In this document: one piece after another, positions 1-8,399 of the stretch
Position numbering within the stretch: position 1 is the stretch's first letter
Layout of the letters: the number at the start of each line of letters is the position of its first letter
Assembly (NCBI GenBank): GCA_934644775.1
Contig: CAKUDB010000018.1
Coordinates: 1-53,665 of the forward strand
Origin: an uncultured bacterium
Lineage (GTDB): Bacteria; Vulcanimicrobiota; Xenobia; Xenobiales; Xenobiaceae
DNA: 53,665 nucleotides
Direction: 5' to 3'
Notes under the pieces: model-generated
The model's database searches: none
What the model was told of the DNA's origin: nothing
Seen by the model: the letters and a program-made list of their open reading frames with translations, nothing else
Program-made: the position numbers and the translations under genes

Positions 1-203
1 TAGCGGAGTTTAGCCTATAGCAAAGCGAAAGGCTCTTATACGCCTGTAGCTTGCTATAGGCGTAAACGTAGCCAGCGGGCAGAGAGACGGAGACTTTAGC
101 CCCTGTACCTTAGTTCCGCCTCCCGCTACAAACTGTCCGCTAGCTATGAAATGAACGGGCTAGGGCCCAAAAGTGCTAGTGCAGCGAGTGTAAACAATGC
201 TGC
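1..203 (+). repeat. Partial lipoprotein-linked repeat (modules B and C)
   Basis: No gene in the first 319 bases. Bases 1-97 are the 3' part of module B, seen complete near 2.2, 4.4, 6.4, 51.0 and 53.4 kb: inner stem GCCTATAGC (13-21) pairs with GCTATAGGC (53-61), and CGGAGACTTT (88-97) is the right arm of the outer stem whose left arm lies before the window. Module C is a small hairpin at 181-203 (GCAGC with GCTGC). Bases 204-319 are the gene-specific leader of the first lipoprotein, with an AAAGGAAA ribosome-binding site just before its start. Confidence 0.8.
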
Positions 204-319
204 GCTGGTACAAAAAGCATTTAGGAATAAATGCAGCTCCTAAAAATTTAGGCTAAAGGAGATTTGTTAGTATAAGCTGATAGACGTGTCATATCAGCTA
301 TTATCAATGAAAGGAAATA

Positions 320-2020
320 ATGTTTTGCATATGCAATATAAAAAAAAACGTTTTTAATTTTGTCATCTTAATAGTTACTGTTGGCTTAGGTTTAAGCTTA
401 ATGCTTTCTGGTTGCGGCGAGAGTGGCTCTACTACGCCCAACCCTTTAAATGGCTCAACTTCTACAGCTTCTCCTACAGAGAGTCCTACCAGTCCTACTC
501 CTCCGACTCCTAGTCCTCCAAGTCCAATTCCTCCCAGTCCCACGCCCCCAAGTCCCACTCCACCTACGCCTCCGCCTACCAATCAGGTTATTTTTGACTA
601 CAATATTTTGCCTGCAGGTACAATAGCGGAAATTGGCATTTCTGCCGATATTGCTAAAGTAAGATATGCTTTTTATTATACTGATGAGCAGCAAAATGTT
701 TTAGTTGATATTCAAGATACTTACACTTATGATTTTGAGCACAAGGATCAAGCTTACCAAAAGCAAGTTCCTATTGCCAATGTTACTACCGAACCAACAA
801 AAGTAACGGCTGCTTATTACGATACTGAAGGCGAACTGGTAGCCTTGGGAGTAAATGAGCTCCAGTGGGATCAAACTACTAAAAATGCTAACGTTACCAA
901 TCCTCAAGTGTGGCACCTTGGTGACGATCCTAATGTCTCTTTAGAAGTAAGTGATTATATAATACCTAAAGATGGGCAGACCGTTTTAACTTTAAAAATT
1001 ACCCCTGCCGGTAAAGAAGCTGTCGATATGACCGCTTTTGCTAGGTTTGAAGATATAAACGAAAATGTGCTGGCCTCTGTAGATAAACAACCCGGAAGAT
1101 ATATCGGTATAAATTACAGCAATAACGAAGGTGAAAAGCCCGCTCTTTACATCGGTACGAAGTTTAAAGCTGTCGATAAGGCCATTTTTGTCACCGATCA
1201 GGAAATTGCTTCTATTAAATTAATTCCTGCCCCCATTGAAGGCAAAGCAATTACTGTCAAAGACAACTCCTTCCGTATGTTCTATACCGACGACAAAAAT
1301 AAGTTAGCCGATCAAAATGTTCTTCATATGACTAATGTGGGTAATGAAAAAGATACATACACTGCCGCTGTCAACGAGCAGCCTATGCAGGTTTGGGCGG
1401 CTTACGGTACAGTGTCGGATAAAGGGCCCACTCCTCCTGATATTGATATTACTGACGACAATGATGTAACTATCAGCCATCAATATAAGGCATCAGCCAC
1501 CGATTATATGGAAGTAAAAGATAAGGTGGTGATCCATATTAACGGTGAAAATTCTACTGGCTTTAATGAATATGCCGTTTCTGCTCAATGGAAAGAATTT
1601 AACAGTGATCCTCTTACTGTAACTTTGGCTGATACTTTTAATGAAGCCTATTTATATTTTGTTAATAGAGATACTGGAGCTCTTATTATTGATGAAATAC
1701 AATACAGTGGAGCTGGTGTCGATACTTATAATATGCGTTTAGCTGCTGGAATTATGAGTTTAGATGGAAAGAGTTATTCTTTCTACAGAAGTGAGATGGT
1801 GGATATCCCTGTTGCTTGGATTGGCCAGGGACAATACCCCAAAGTAATACCTGTAGTCACTAGCCCGACTGGAGTTTCAAAATATGAGCAAGATAACCAA
1901 GGGGTCAACAGTTATACCTTGGAAGTTTCAGGAAAACCGGCTGCCGAGGTAGAGTTAAAGATAGAACGTCCTGCCGGGGCAACTTATCCTGATCTACATG
2001 AAACATCTGTTGTCCCATAG
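320..2020 (+). CDS. Surface lipoprotein, paralog 1 of the GSTTPNPL family
   Basis: Exported lipoprotein of unknown function. A hydrophobic signal segment ends in the lipobox LSGC, with the lipidated Cys at about residue 32, followed by the family signature GSTTPNPL and a proline/serine/threonine-rich linker (about residues 42-90). The folded part shares blocks with the paralogs: VTAAYYDTEG, MTAFARF, PGRYIGINYS and VTDQ. The start is ATG 320, which has an AAAGGAAA Shine-Dalgarno 8 bases upstream. A second ATG at 331, equivalent to the start of paralog 2, is out of frame here because the following A-tract has 9 A (340-348) instead of 8. Bases 324-335 form the palindrome TTGCATATGCAA around the second ATG. 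Function is not recognised; the family may be a variable surface antigen or adhesin, which is inference. Confidence 0.85.
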   Translation: MFCICNIKKNVFNFVILIVTVGLGLSLMLSGCGESGSTTPNPLNGSTSTASPTESPTSPTPPTPSPPSPIPPSPTPPSPTPPTPPPTNQVIFDYNILPAGTIAEIGISADIAKVRYAFYYTDEQQNVLVDIQDTYTYDFEHKDQAYQKQVPIANVTTEPTKVTAAYYDTEGELVALGVNELQWDQTTKNANVTNPQVWHLGDDPNVSLEVSDYIIPKDGQTVLTLKITPAGKEAVDMTAFARFEDINENVLASVDKQPGRYIGINYSNNEGEKPALYIGTKFKAVDKAIFVTDQEIASIKLIPAPIEGKAITVKDNSFRMFYTDDKNKLADQNVLHMTNVGNEKDTYTAAVNEQPMQVWAAYGTVSDKGPTPPDIDITDDNDVTISHQYKASATDYMEVKDKVVIHINGENSTGFNEYAVSAQWKEFNSDPLTVTLADTFNEAYLYFVNRDTGALIIDEIQYSGAGVDTYNMRLAAGIMSLDGKSYSFYRSEMVDIPVAWIGQGQYPKVIPVVTSPTGVSKYEQDNQGVNSYTLEVSGKPAAEVELKIERPAGATYPDLHETSVVP

Positions 2021-2605
2021 CTAAGCTCCGACTGCTTTAGTAAGTGCAACGATACTGCGCCACACAAACGAACTTGGTGTAGTCCTTGGCTCCGGCCTAT
2101 TGCCGATATGGCGGCGTAGCCGTTAGGCGAAGTAGAAGTCGGCAATCTCGGCCGGAAGCCTTGGACGAACCAACAAACTGGGAAAGTCTCCGTTTCTGTA
2201 ATATCGATAGCGGAGTTTAGCCTATAGCAAAGTGAAAAGCTCTTATACGCCTGTAGCTTGCTATAGGCGTAAACGTAGCCAGCCAACGGAGAGACGGAGA
2301 CTTTAGCCCCTGTACCTTAGTTCCGCCTCCCGCTATAAACTGTCCGCCTGGTATAAAATGAACGCGCTTTGGCTAAAAGTAGGGCGTGACGAGTGCAACT
2401 ATGTCACGCCAGCAAAAAAGGCGTTAAGCCTAAGAAGTTGACGCAGCGAGTGTAATAATGCTGTGCAAGGCAGGGGGAGAAGCGCGGCTTTATCGTGAAC
2501 TTTGGGCTTATTGCTGCCGACTGGTGGCAGTTAGATAGGACTGGTTGGCTATAAAAAACACCCGCTAGTCCAACTATTGTAAGCGAGGAAAAACTATTTT
2601 TGCGT
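2021..2605 (+). repeat. Intergenic structured repeat, copy 1 (modules A, B, C)
   Basis: A 585-bp stretch without a gene. Module A (2082-2166) is a long nested hairpin: GTCC/GGAC at the base, then GGCTCC with GGAAGCC, then ATTGCCGA with TCGGCAAT. Module B (2183-2304) has outer arms AAAGTCTCCG and CGGAGACTTT and inner arms GCCTATAGC (2220-2228) and GCTATAGGC (2260-2268). Two C hairpins follow: 2383-2410 (GGCGTGAC with GTCACGCC) and 2442-2465 (CGCAGC with GCTGTG). Part of a further C lies at about 2036-2061. Bases 2470-2605 form a leader shared with the fifth paralog (from about 51,405), with a GAGGAA ribosome-binding site before the start of paralog 2. Confidence 0.85.
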
Positions 2606-4267
2606 ATGCAATACAAAAAAAACAACTGCCGTATTTGTTTATTTACAGCTGCCATCAGCTTAGGCCTTATGCTTACCGGTTGCGGTCACAGTGGCTCAAC
2701 TACACCTAATCCTTTAGGAGGCTCGCCCTCTCCGTCTCCACCGGAGCCTACTAGTCAAGTCGTCTTTACTTACAGTGTTTTAGGTAAAGACTCACATGCC
2801 AAAACTATTCCTAACCATATCGACAAAGTAAGATATATATTCAAAGGCTTTGACAAAAATAAACAAGCTTTTGTCGACTGCAATCAAGAGTACATCCGTA
2901 AATTTACTCATCAGGATAAAACCTATGAGCAAAAGATAACTATCGACAATGTAAGTACCCAAGCTACCGAAGTTACCGCCGCCTATTACGATACTGAGGG
3001 CCAATTGGTAGCTGTAGGCGTCGATCAATTGGAGTGGAACAAAACTACCGATATTGCCCAGGTGGATAAGCCTGCCGTGCAAACTGTCGACGAAAATTCC
3101 CCCTTTACTTTTACAACTAACCAGCATGTCTTATCTAAAGGCCAGCAGCTCATTCTCACTCTTACTGTTACTCCTAGTGAAGAGGGCGCTATTCCTGTCG
3201 ATCTAACTGCTTTTGCTACTTTTAGCGGTATCGACGAAAAAGTGTTTGGGCAAGAAGAAAAGGCTCTGCCTGGCGTTTATATTTGCCTAGACTATAGCAG
3301 CGCTGCAGGTTTATCCATTACCGCTTCTGTTGGGAAAAATCGCCAACTGGCTTTAGCTGATCCCATTTACGTTACCGATCAAGTTCCGACTAAAATTAAG
3401 ATCTCTTTTCCGCCTATCGATGGTAAAGAAGTATCAGTGCTCAAGTATAATGAAGACACTGATGGCGTTTTTTTGTTCTATTCTGCCGATCAAGAGCAAA
3501 CTTTTGGTCTAAAAATAGCTAGTAACGATGTAGCTTATATAAAAGAACAAAGATACAACTTTGCTATCAACGAGTTGCCTCTAGCCATTTTAGCTACCGA
3601 ATTTTCCAAGGACGGCCAAGGCCCTCAGCCGGATTATGCTGTAGATATTACCGATAGTGATAAGTTGTCTATATATACTGAAAATATTGCCGGTGAGGAA
3701 AATTATTTGGCCGTTAAAGATCATTTTACTCTTCAGGCTACTGGGGTTAATTATGATAATGAGAGGAGGCTTTACAAAGTAACAGTCAAGTACGATGACG
3801 CTACTTCCGAAGGTTTAACCAATCAGATATTTGTAAGATTGGAAAACACTTACGGTAAGTTGGCTTTTGTCGAAAAAGACGCTTTGGGTCGTGAATTAAC
3901 TACCGATGATATTTATGCCGGCAATATTTGGGTAAAAGAAGGCCAAACATTTGAGCATTCTTTGGTACTTAAAGGAGTTGTCTTCCTTTATAACGGCTAC
4001 ACCGTATTAGATATTCCTGAAAGTATGATTCCTGCCGATCAGTATCCCAATTTGAAAGAGCCTAGATATTCATCCCCTGAACAAGCTACTAAGTCTGTTT
4101 ATGAAGTTGTTACCACTTACGAACACATTGGCTCTGGCAACGACTACAAAATAACTACTACAGGTTTGCCTGAAGTACAACTGATAATGGATATTGATCG
4201 CCCCGAAGATGCCTCTTATCCTGAGCTCTGGACTCCTATTGTACGGCACTTTGAATGGGATAGTTAA
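2606..4267 (+). CDS. Surface lipoprotein, paralog 2 of the GSTTPNPL family
   Basis: About 553 residues. The signal peptide is MQYKKN then a hydrophobic stretch to the lipobox LTGC (Cys about 26), then GHSGSTTPNPL and a short SPSPSPP linker. Shared family blocks are present: VTAAYYDTEG, DLTAFATFSGIDEKV, PGVY and YVTDQ. It aligns most closely with paralog 3 (for example TVDENS and the DIPESMIPADQYP block near the C-terminus). I chose ATG 2606, not the upstream TTG at 2600, because MQYKKN matches the second ATG of paralogs 1 and 5. Its A-tract has 8 A (2615-2622), which places this ATG in frame: this copy appears ON. Function unknown. Confidence 0.85.
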   Translation: MQYKKNNCRICLFTAAISLGLMLTGCGHSGSTTPNPLGGSPSPSPPEPTSQVVFTYSVLGKDSHAKTIPNHIDKVRYIFKGFDKNKQAFVDCNQEYIRKFTHQDKTYEQKITIDNVSTQATEVTAAYYDTEGQLVAVGVDQLEWNKTTDIAQVDKPAVQTVDENSPFTFTTNQHVLSKGQQLILTLTVTPSEEGAIPVDLTAFATFSGIDEKVFGQEEKALPGVYICLDYSSAAGLSITASVGKNRQLALADPIYVTDQVPTKIKISFPPIDGKEVSVLKYNEDTDGVFLFYSADQEQTFGLKIASNDVAYIKEQRYNFAINELPLAILATEFSKDGQGPQPDYAVDITDSDKLSIYTENIAGEENYLAVKDHFTLQATGVNYDNERRLYKVTVKYDDATSEGLTNQIFVRLENTYGKLAFVEKDALGRELTTDDIYAGNIWVKEGQTFEHSLVLKGVVFLYNGYTVLDIPESMIPADQYPNLKEPRYSSPEQATKSVYEVVTTYEHIGSGNDYKITTTGLPEVQLIMDIDRPEDASYPELWTPIVRHFEWDS

Positions 4268-4603
4268 ACTATTTGCAAAAGTGTTTGCACAAACGAACAT
4301 AGTGTAGTCCTTAGCTCTGGCCAATGGCCGGTATGGCTGCGAGCTATAAGCTCGCAGACGCCGGCCATTAGTGCCGAGAGCTTTGGACGAACCTACAAAC
4401 ACTAAAAAGTCTCCGTTGCGGCAAATTTAAAGCGGAGTTTAGCCTATAGCAAAGCGAAAGGCTTTTCTACGCCTGGAGCTTGCTATAGGCGTAAACGCAG
4501 CCAACAGACGTGAGAAACGGAGACTTTGACATTTGTGTCTTGGTATCGCTTTCAGCTATGAAATGTCCGCTTGCTATGAAATGAACGCGCTAAAAGCCAA
4601 AAT
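4268..4603 (+). repeat. Intergenic structured repeat, copy 2
   Basis: Module A at 4307-4388 keeps the fold of copy 1 with a different sequence: AGCTCT with AGAGCT, AATGGCCGG with CCGGCCATT, and a longer apical stem CTGCGAGC with GCTCGCAG. Module B is at about 4406-4527 with arms AAGTCTCCG and CGGAGACTT and the same inner GCCTATAGC/GCTATAGGC pairing. No C hairpin was found. The stretch from about 4297 through the 5' end of the next gene is nearly identical to about 6300-6779. Confidence 0.85.
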
Positions 4604-4631
4604 TTGGCGCATAAATTAAAGCTAGTATAAT
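4604..4631 (+). promoter_or_regulatory. Promoter of lipoprotein paralog 3
   Basis: TTGGCG (4604-4609), 16-bp spacer, TATAAT (4626-4631). The predicted transcript starts near 4637, so the upstream GTG at 4637 cannot be the start codon and ATG 4667 is preferred. Confidence 0.65.
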
Positions 4632-4666
4632 GGTTAGTGTTTAAGAAAGGTTGTTTATTAAAAATA

Positions 4667-6256
4667 ATGCGTAAAAATACTTTTGGCTTTGCTATTGGGG
4701 CCGCAGTAGTCGGTTTAAGTTTGGGCTTAGCTGTATATGGTTGCGGCGACAGTGGTTCTACTACGCCCAATCCTTTAGACGAATCCCTCAACAAAGTAGT
4801 TTTTAATTATAGCGTTTTAGCTCAAGAGCTGGGCGCTAAAGTAGAGATTCCTGCCAATATTGCTAGCGTTAAATATGTTTTTAGCGGCCAGCACGAAGAT
4901 AAACAAGCTTTTGTCGAGCGCAGCGAAGACTACACTTACAAATTTACCCATAAAGATAAAGATTACGATCAAGAAGTTGTCATTAGAGGCGTAAGCTTAA
5001 ATGCTACTGAAGTTACCGCCGCTTACTATGATGAAAATAATGAACTAGTAGCTATTGGTGTCAACAAACTGGATTGGGACAAAACTACCGATATAGCCAA
5101 GGTAGAAAAACCGACTGTACAAACTGTTGATGAAAATTCCCTGGTAAACTTTACCGCTAGCGAACACGTTATCCCTAAAGGTAAGCAAGTCGCCTTTAAT
5201 TTAATGATAACTCCCGGCCAAGAGAGAGCCGAACCTGTCGATATGACCGCTTTCGCTCACTTTAGCGGCATTGACGAAAAAATACTAGCTCAAGATGAAA
5301 AGGCTTTGCCCGGTGTTTATACCGGCGCAGAGTATAGCAGTGCCGCCGGCTTACAAGTTGGTGCTTCTATCGGAGAAAAAATTAAAGTGGCTTTAGATGA
5401 GCCTATTTATGTTACCGACCAGGTGCCTGCAGCCATAACTATTGTACCTCAACCAATTGAAGGTAAAGAAGTGGCCGTAGAGGAGGCAACTGCTGAAGAT
5501 CCGCGCACTTTAGATATGCTTTATGCCGATGAAAGTAAGTACGTTTCATTCGGCTACAAGGTAATACATTTTCCGGCCCGTTTCAGTAATGAAACTGATA
5601 TTGACATAGCTGTCAATGAACAACCTATTAAAGTATTGGTTACAGCTTACACTGATACAGACGGCAAAGGGCCGCAGCCTGAAAAAGGTGTAAGCATTTC
5701 CGATGAAAGTAAACTTACTTTTGAAACTAAGCACTTAGTTGAAACTCCCGATGAAGGCGATCTCAACAGACTGTCAGTGAAAGATGGCATTTTGTACCTT
5801 GATGGCCTTAATAAGAAAAACAATTACTTCCAAGTAGCGGCTAAATTTGATGATGGCAGTGCAGATGGCTTGACTGATTCTCTGAGAGTTTGGGTTCAGG
5901 GAGCCGTTCCTTATACGCAGTTTATGGATACGGAAAGTAATAAACTCTTGTCCGCTTTAAGTTTTGATGATCCTAAAACGTACAATTTAAAGATGGTTGG
6001 CAATATTTTTGCTTTTAGTCATGATAGCGTACCTTTAGATATTCCCGAAGATATGATTCCTGCCGATCAATATCCCGAAGTTGCCCCTCTTCAGCCTAGC
6101 ACTGATAAAGCTAAGTGCTACCAAGCTGAAGCTGGCAAAAATGGCTATGTACTAGAATGGCTTGAGCGTTTGGAAAAGACTACTACAGTAGATGTTAAGC
6201 GCCCAGACGATGCCAAATGGCCGAGATTTTTCTCTTTATATTTGATGGGAAATTAA
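4667..6256 (+). CDS. Surface lipoprotein, paralog 3 of the GSTTPNPL family
   Basis: About 529 residues from ATG 4667. The signal peptide MRKNTFGFAIGAAVVG runs to the lipobox VYGC (Cys about 26), then GDSGSTTPNPL, with almost no proline linker. Family blocks VTAAYYDE, DMTAFAHFSGIDEKI, PGVYTGAEYSS and YVTDQ are present. The leader and first 37 codons are nearly identical to paralog 4, then the sequence diverges sharply after PNPL, as expected if 5' cassettes are exchanged by recombination. It lacks the T-tract/A-tract double start of paralogs 1, 2 and 5. A weak AAGAAAGG lies 17 bases before the ATG. Function unknown. Confidence 0.85.
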   Translation: MRKNTFGFAIGAAVVGLSLGLAVYGCGDSGSTTPNPLDESLNKVVFNYSVLAQELGAKVEIPANIASVKYVFSGQHEDKQAFVERSEDYTYKFTHKDKDYDQEVVIRGVSLNATEVTAAYYDENNELVAIGVNKLDWDKTTDIAKVEKPTVQTVDENSLVNFTASEHVIPKGKQVAFNLMITPGQERAEPVDMTAFAHFSGIDEKILAQDEKALPGVYTGAEYSSAAGLQVGASIGEKIKVALDEPIYVTDQVPAAITIVPQPIEGKEVAVEEATAEDPRTLDMLYADESKYVSFGYKVIHFPARFSNETDIDIAVNEQPIKVLVTAYTDTDGKGPQPEKGVSISDESKLTFETKHLVETPDEGDLNRLSVKDGILYLDGLNKKNNYFQVAAKFDDGSADGLTDSLRVWVQGAVPYTQFMDTESNKLLSALSFDDPKTYNLKMVGNIFAFSHDSVPLDIPEDMIPADQYPEVAPLQPSTDKAKCYQAEAGKNGYVLEWLERLEKTTTVDVKRPDDAKWPRFFSLYLMGN

Positions 6257-6605
6257 TTGTAACTTTTGGTATTCGCTAGTTATGGGCTGAACACAAACGG
6301 ACATGGTGTAGTCCTTAGCTCTGGCCAATGGCCGGTATGGCTGCGAGCTATAAGCTCGCAGACGCGGCCATTAGTGCCGAGAGCTTTGGACGAACCTACA
6401 AACACTAAAAGTCTCCGTTTCGGCAAATTTAAAGCGGAGTTTAGCCTATAGCAAAGCGTAAGGCTTTTCTACGCCTGGAGCTTGCTATAGGCGTAAACGC
6501 AGCCAACAGATGTGAGAAACGGAGACTTTGATATCTGTGCCTTGGTATCGCTTTTAGCTATGAAATGTCCGCTTGCTATGAAATGAACGCGCTAAAAGCA
6601 AAAAT
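6257..6605 (+). repeat. Intergenic structured repeat, copy 3
   Basis: Module A at 6311-6391 is nearly identical to copy 2 but lacks one base in the right arm (GACGCGGCC instead of GACGCCGGCC). Module B is at about 6408-6529 with the same outer and inner stems. No C hairpin was found. Together with copy 2 it forms roughly 480-bp direct repeats flanking paralog 3. Confidence 0.85.
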
Positions 6606-6633
6606 TTGGCGCATAAATTAAAGCTGGTATAAT
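6606..6633 (+). promoter_or_regulatory. Promoter of lipoprotein paralog 4
   Basis: TTGGCG (6606-6611), 16-bp spacer, TATAAT (6628-6633) with an extended TGG before it. Transcription should begin near 6640, at the upstream ATG 6639, so ATG 6669 is the likely start. Confidence 0.65.
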
Positions 6634-6668
6634 AGTTAATGTTTAAGAGAGGTTGTTTATTAAAAATA

Positions 6669-8336
6669 ATGCGTAAAAATACTTTTGGCTTTGCTATTGG
6701 GGCCGCAGTAGTCGGTTTAAGTTTGGGCTTAGCTGTATATGGTTGCGGCGACAGTGGTTCTACTACGCCCAATCCTTTAGGGCCGCAAAAAGTAAATGGT
6801 CAAGTCGTTTTTGACTACAATATTTTAAGTGAAAGTTTGGCCAAAACTGATGTCGATGCCAAGATCGCTACCGTAAAGTATGCTTTTAGCGGCACAAATG
6901 CAGAGAAGCAAGCCTTTACCGATGTTAGGGACGCTTACACCTTTGAGCACAAGAGCGAAGCTTACGAGCAGCAAGTGACTATCGACGAAGTAAATACTGG
7001 TGCCGATAAAGTTACTGCCGCTTATTATGATAGCGACAACAATTTAGTAGCTATTGGTATTAACGATCTGGAATGGAATCAAGATAGCAAAATAGCTCAC
7101 GTCAGCCAACCGCGCATAGATATTATTGACGAAAATTCCACAGTTATTTTAACTGCCGAGCCTTATGTGGTGACTAAAGGCGAGCAAACCGCTCTTACTT
7201 TAATGGTAACTCCCAGCATAGATGGGGCTGACGCTGTCGATATGACCGCTTTTGCTTCCTTTAGTGATATTGACGAAAAAGTGCTGGCCCCTGTAGCTGA
7301 ACAGCCTGGCCTTTATACCGGTGTAGAATACAGCAGCGAGGCCGGCTTATTGCCTACAGCTACTATTGGCAAAAATATCAAAGCTACTGTTGATCAGCCT
7401 ATTTATGTTACCGATCAGAAGCTCACTTCTCTGGAAATAATGCCCGCTGACATAGATGGCGTCAAAATTACTGTTTTAGATAAACAAGAATTTTATGAGC
7501 CCTACGAAGGCGGCCAGTACTTCCATATGCTTTATAGCGACGAAGTATTAAAAGATAATGGCTACATGCTTAGCACTGTAGGTAAAAAAGTTGTAACTTT
7601 ACATCCTAAAAATGACTATAGCGGCGCTACTCCGGAAGCTCCGGTTATAAATGCATCAGCTAACGATCAGCCTATGCAAGTTATTGCTTCCTATAGCAAT
7701 ATTGAAGGCCAAGGCCCCGTTCCGCCACAAATGGATGTAACCAACGATGAAAATACCACTATTGAGTCTAAGCGCGAAGTTCGCACTTGGGCTACTCCCA
7801 GCGCAACTGATGTCGATTATATGACCGTAAATGGCAACGTGCTCCATGTAGACGGCGTCAATACTAGCGACAACTTCTATTCCGTTTCTGCTAAATATAA
7901 CGATGTAACTAGCAATTCACTTACTGTGGCCGTCAGCAGCGCTTCAGCTTATGTAGCTTTTGTCAATAAAGATACTGGTGAATGGATGCCTAATCAAATT
8001 AAGTACGTAAATGGTGGAGTAAATGACTACAATATGTCTTTGGCGGCTATGGTTCGTACTAACAGCATCTGGAAATATGGTGAAAAATGTGACTTATATG
8101 TAAGTGACATTATCGACATTCCTACAACTTGGATTGCTGAAGGACAGTATCCTAATGTAAAAGACGTTGATGCTGATTCAAGTAAGATTACCGAATATAA
8201 GCAAACTGCTACTGGAGCTAATAGTTACAGTTTGAAGTTAGGCGGATGGCCTTCAGCTGAAACCTATTTAAAAATAGATCGCCCTACCGAAGCTACCTAT
8301 CCTGTGTTGTACAGCACTCGCGTAGTTAGATGGTAA
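6669..8336 (+). CDS. Surface lipoprotein, paralog 4 of the GSTTPNPL family
   Basis: About 555 residues from ATG 6669. The signal peptide and lipobox VYGC are identical to paralog 3; the body resembles paralog 1 more (VVFDYNIL near the N-terminus; DIPTTWIAEGQYP against DIPVAWIGQGQYP near the C-terminus). So the 5' end pairs with paralog 3 and the remainder with paralog 1, a mosaic pattern. Family blocks VTAAYYDSDN, DMTAFASFSDIDEKV and YVTDQ are present. It is the last gene of the tandem group and is followed by a strong terminator. Function unknown. Confidence 0.85.
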   Translation: MRKNTFGFAIGAAVVGLSLGLAVYGCGDSGSTTPNPLGPQKVNGQVVFDYNILSESLAKTDVDAKIATVKYAFSGTNAEKQAFTDVRDAYTFEHKSEAYEQQVTIDEVNTGADKVTAAYYDSDNNLVAIGINDLEWNQDSKIAHVSQPRIDIIDENSTVILTAEPYVVTKGEQTALTLMVTPSIDGADAVDMTAFASFSDIDEKVLAPVAEQPGLYTGVEYSSEAGLLPTATIGKNIKATVDQPIYVTDQKLTSLEIMPADIDGVKITVLDKQEFYEPYEGGQYFHMLYSDEVLKDNGYMLSTVGKKVVTLHPKNDYSGATPEAPVINASANDQPMQVIASYSNIEGQGPVPPQMDVTNDENTTIESKREVRTWATPSATDVDYMTVNGNVLHVDGVNTSDNFYSVSAKYNDVTSNSLTVAVSSASAYVAFVNKDTGEWMPNQIKYVNGGVNDYNMSLAAMVRTNSIWKYGEKCDLYVSDIIDIPTTWIAEGQYPNVKDVDADSSKITEYKQTATGANSYSLKLGGWPSAETYLKIDRPTEATYPVLYSTRVVRW

Positions 8337-8353
8337 TTAGCCAACACTAGTGC

Positions 8354-8390
8354 AAAAAAGGCAGCCCACCAATGGTGAGCTGCCTTTTTT
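8354..8390. terminator. Bidirectional terminator between lipoprotein 4 and cupin gene
   Basis: GGCAGCCCACC pairs with GGTGAGCTGCC, flanked by A6 and T6. It can serve both the plus-strand lipoprotein gene and the minus-strand cupin gene that converge here. Confidence 0.85.
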
Positions 8391-8399
8391 AGCTATAAA

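Noticed and set aside
2082..2166. Module A as an integron attC site
   Set aside because: Some copies contain TTAGGC-like bases, but other copies lack them, no integrase gene is in the window, and the genes are paralogs, not unrelated cassettes.
1984..2286. Minus-strand open frames in the intergenic repeats, nearly the same near 2 kb and 51 kb
   Set aside because: They follow only from the repeated modules A and B; no ribosome site, no conserved codon pattern, and absent in copies 2 and 3.
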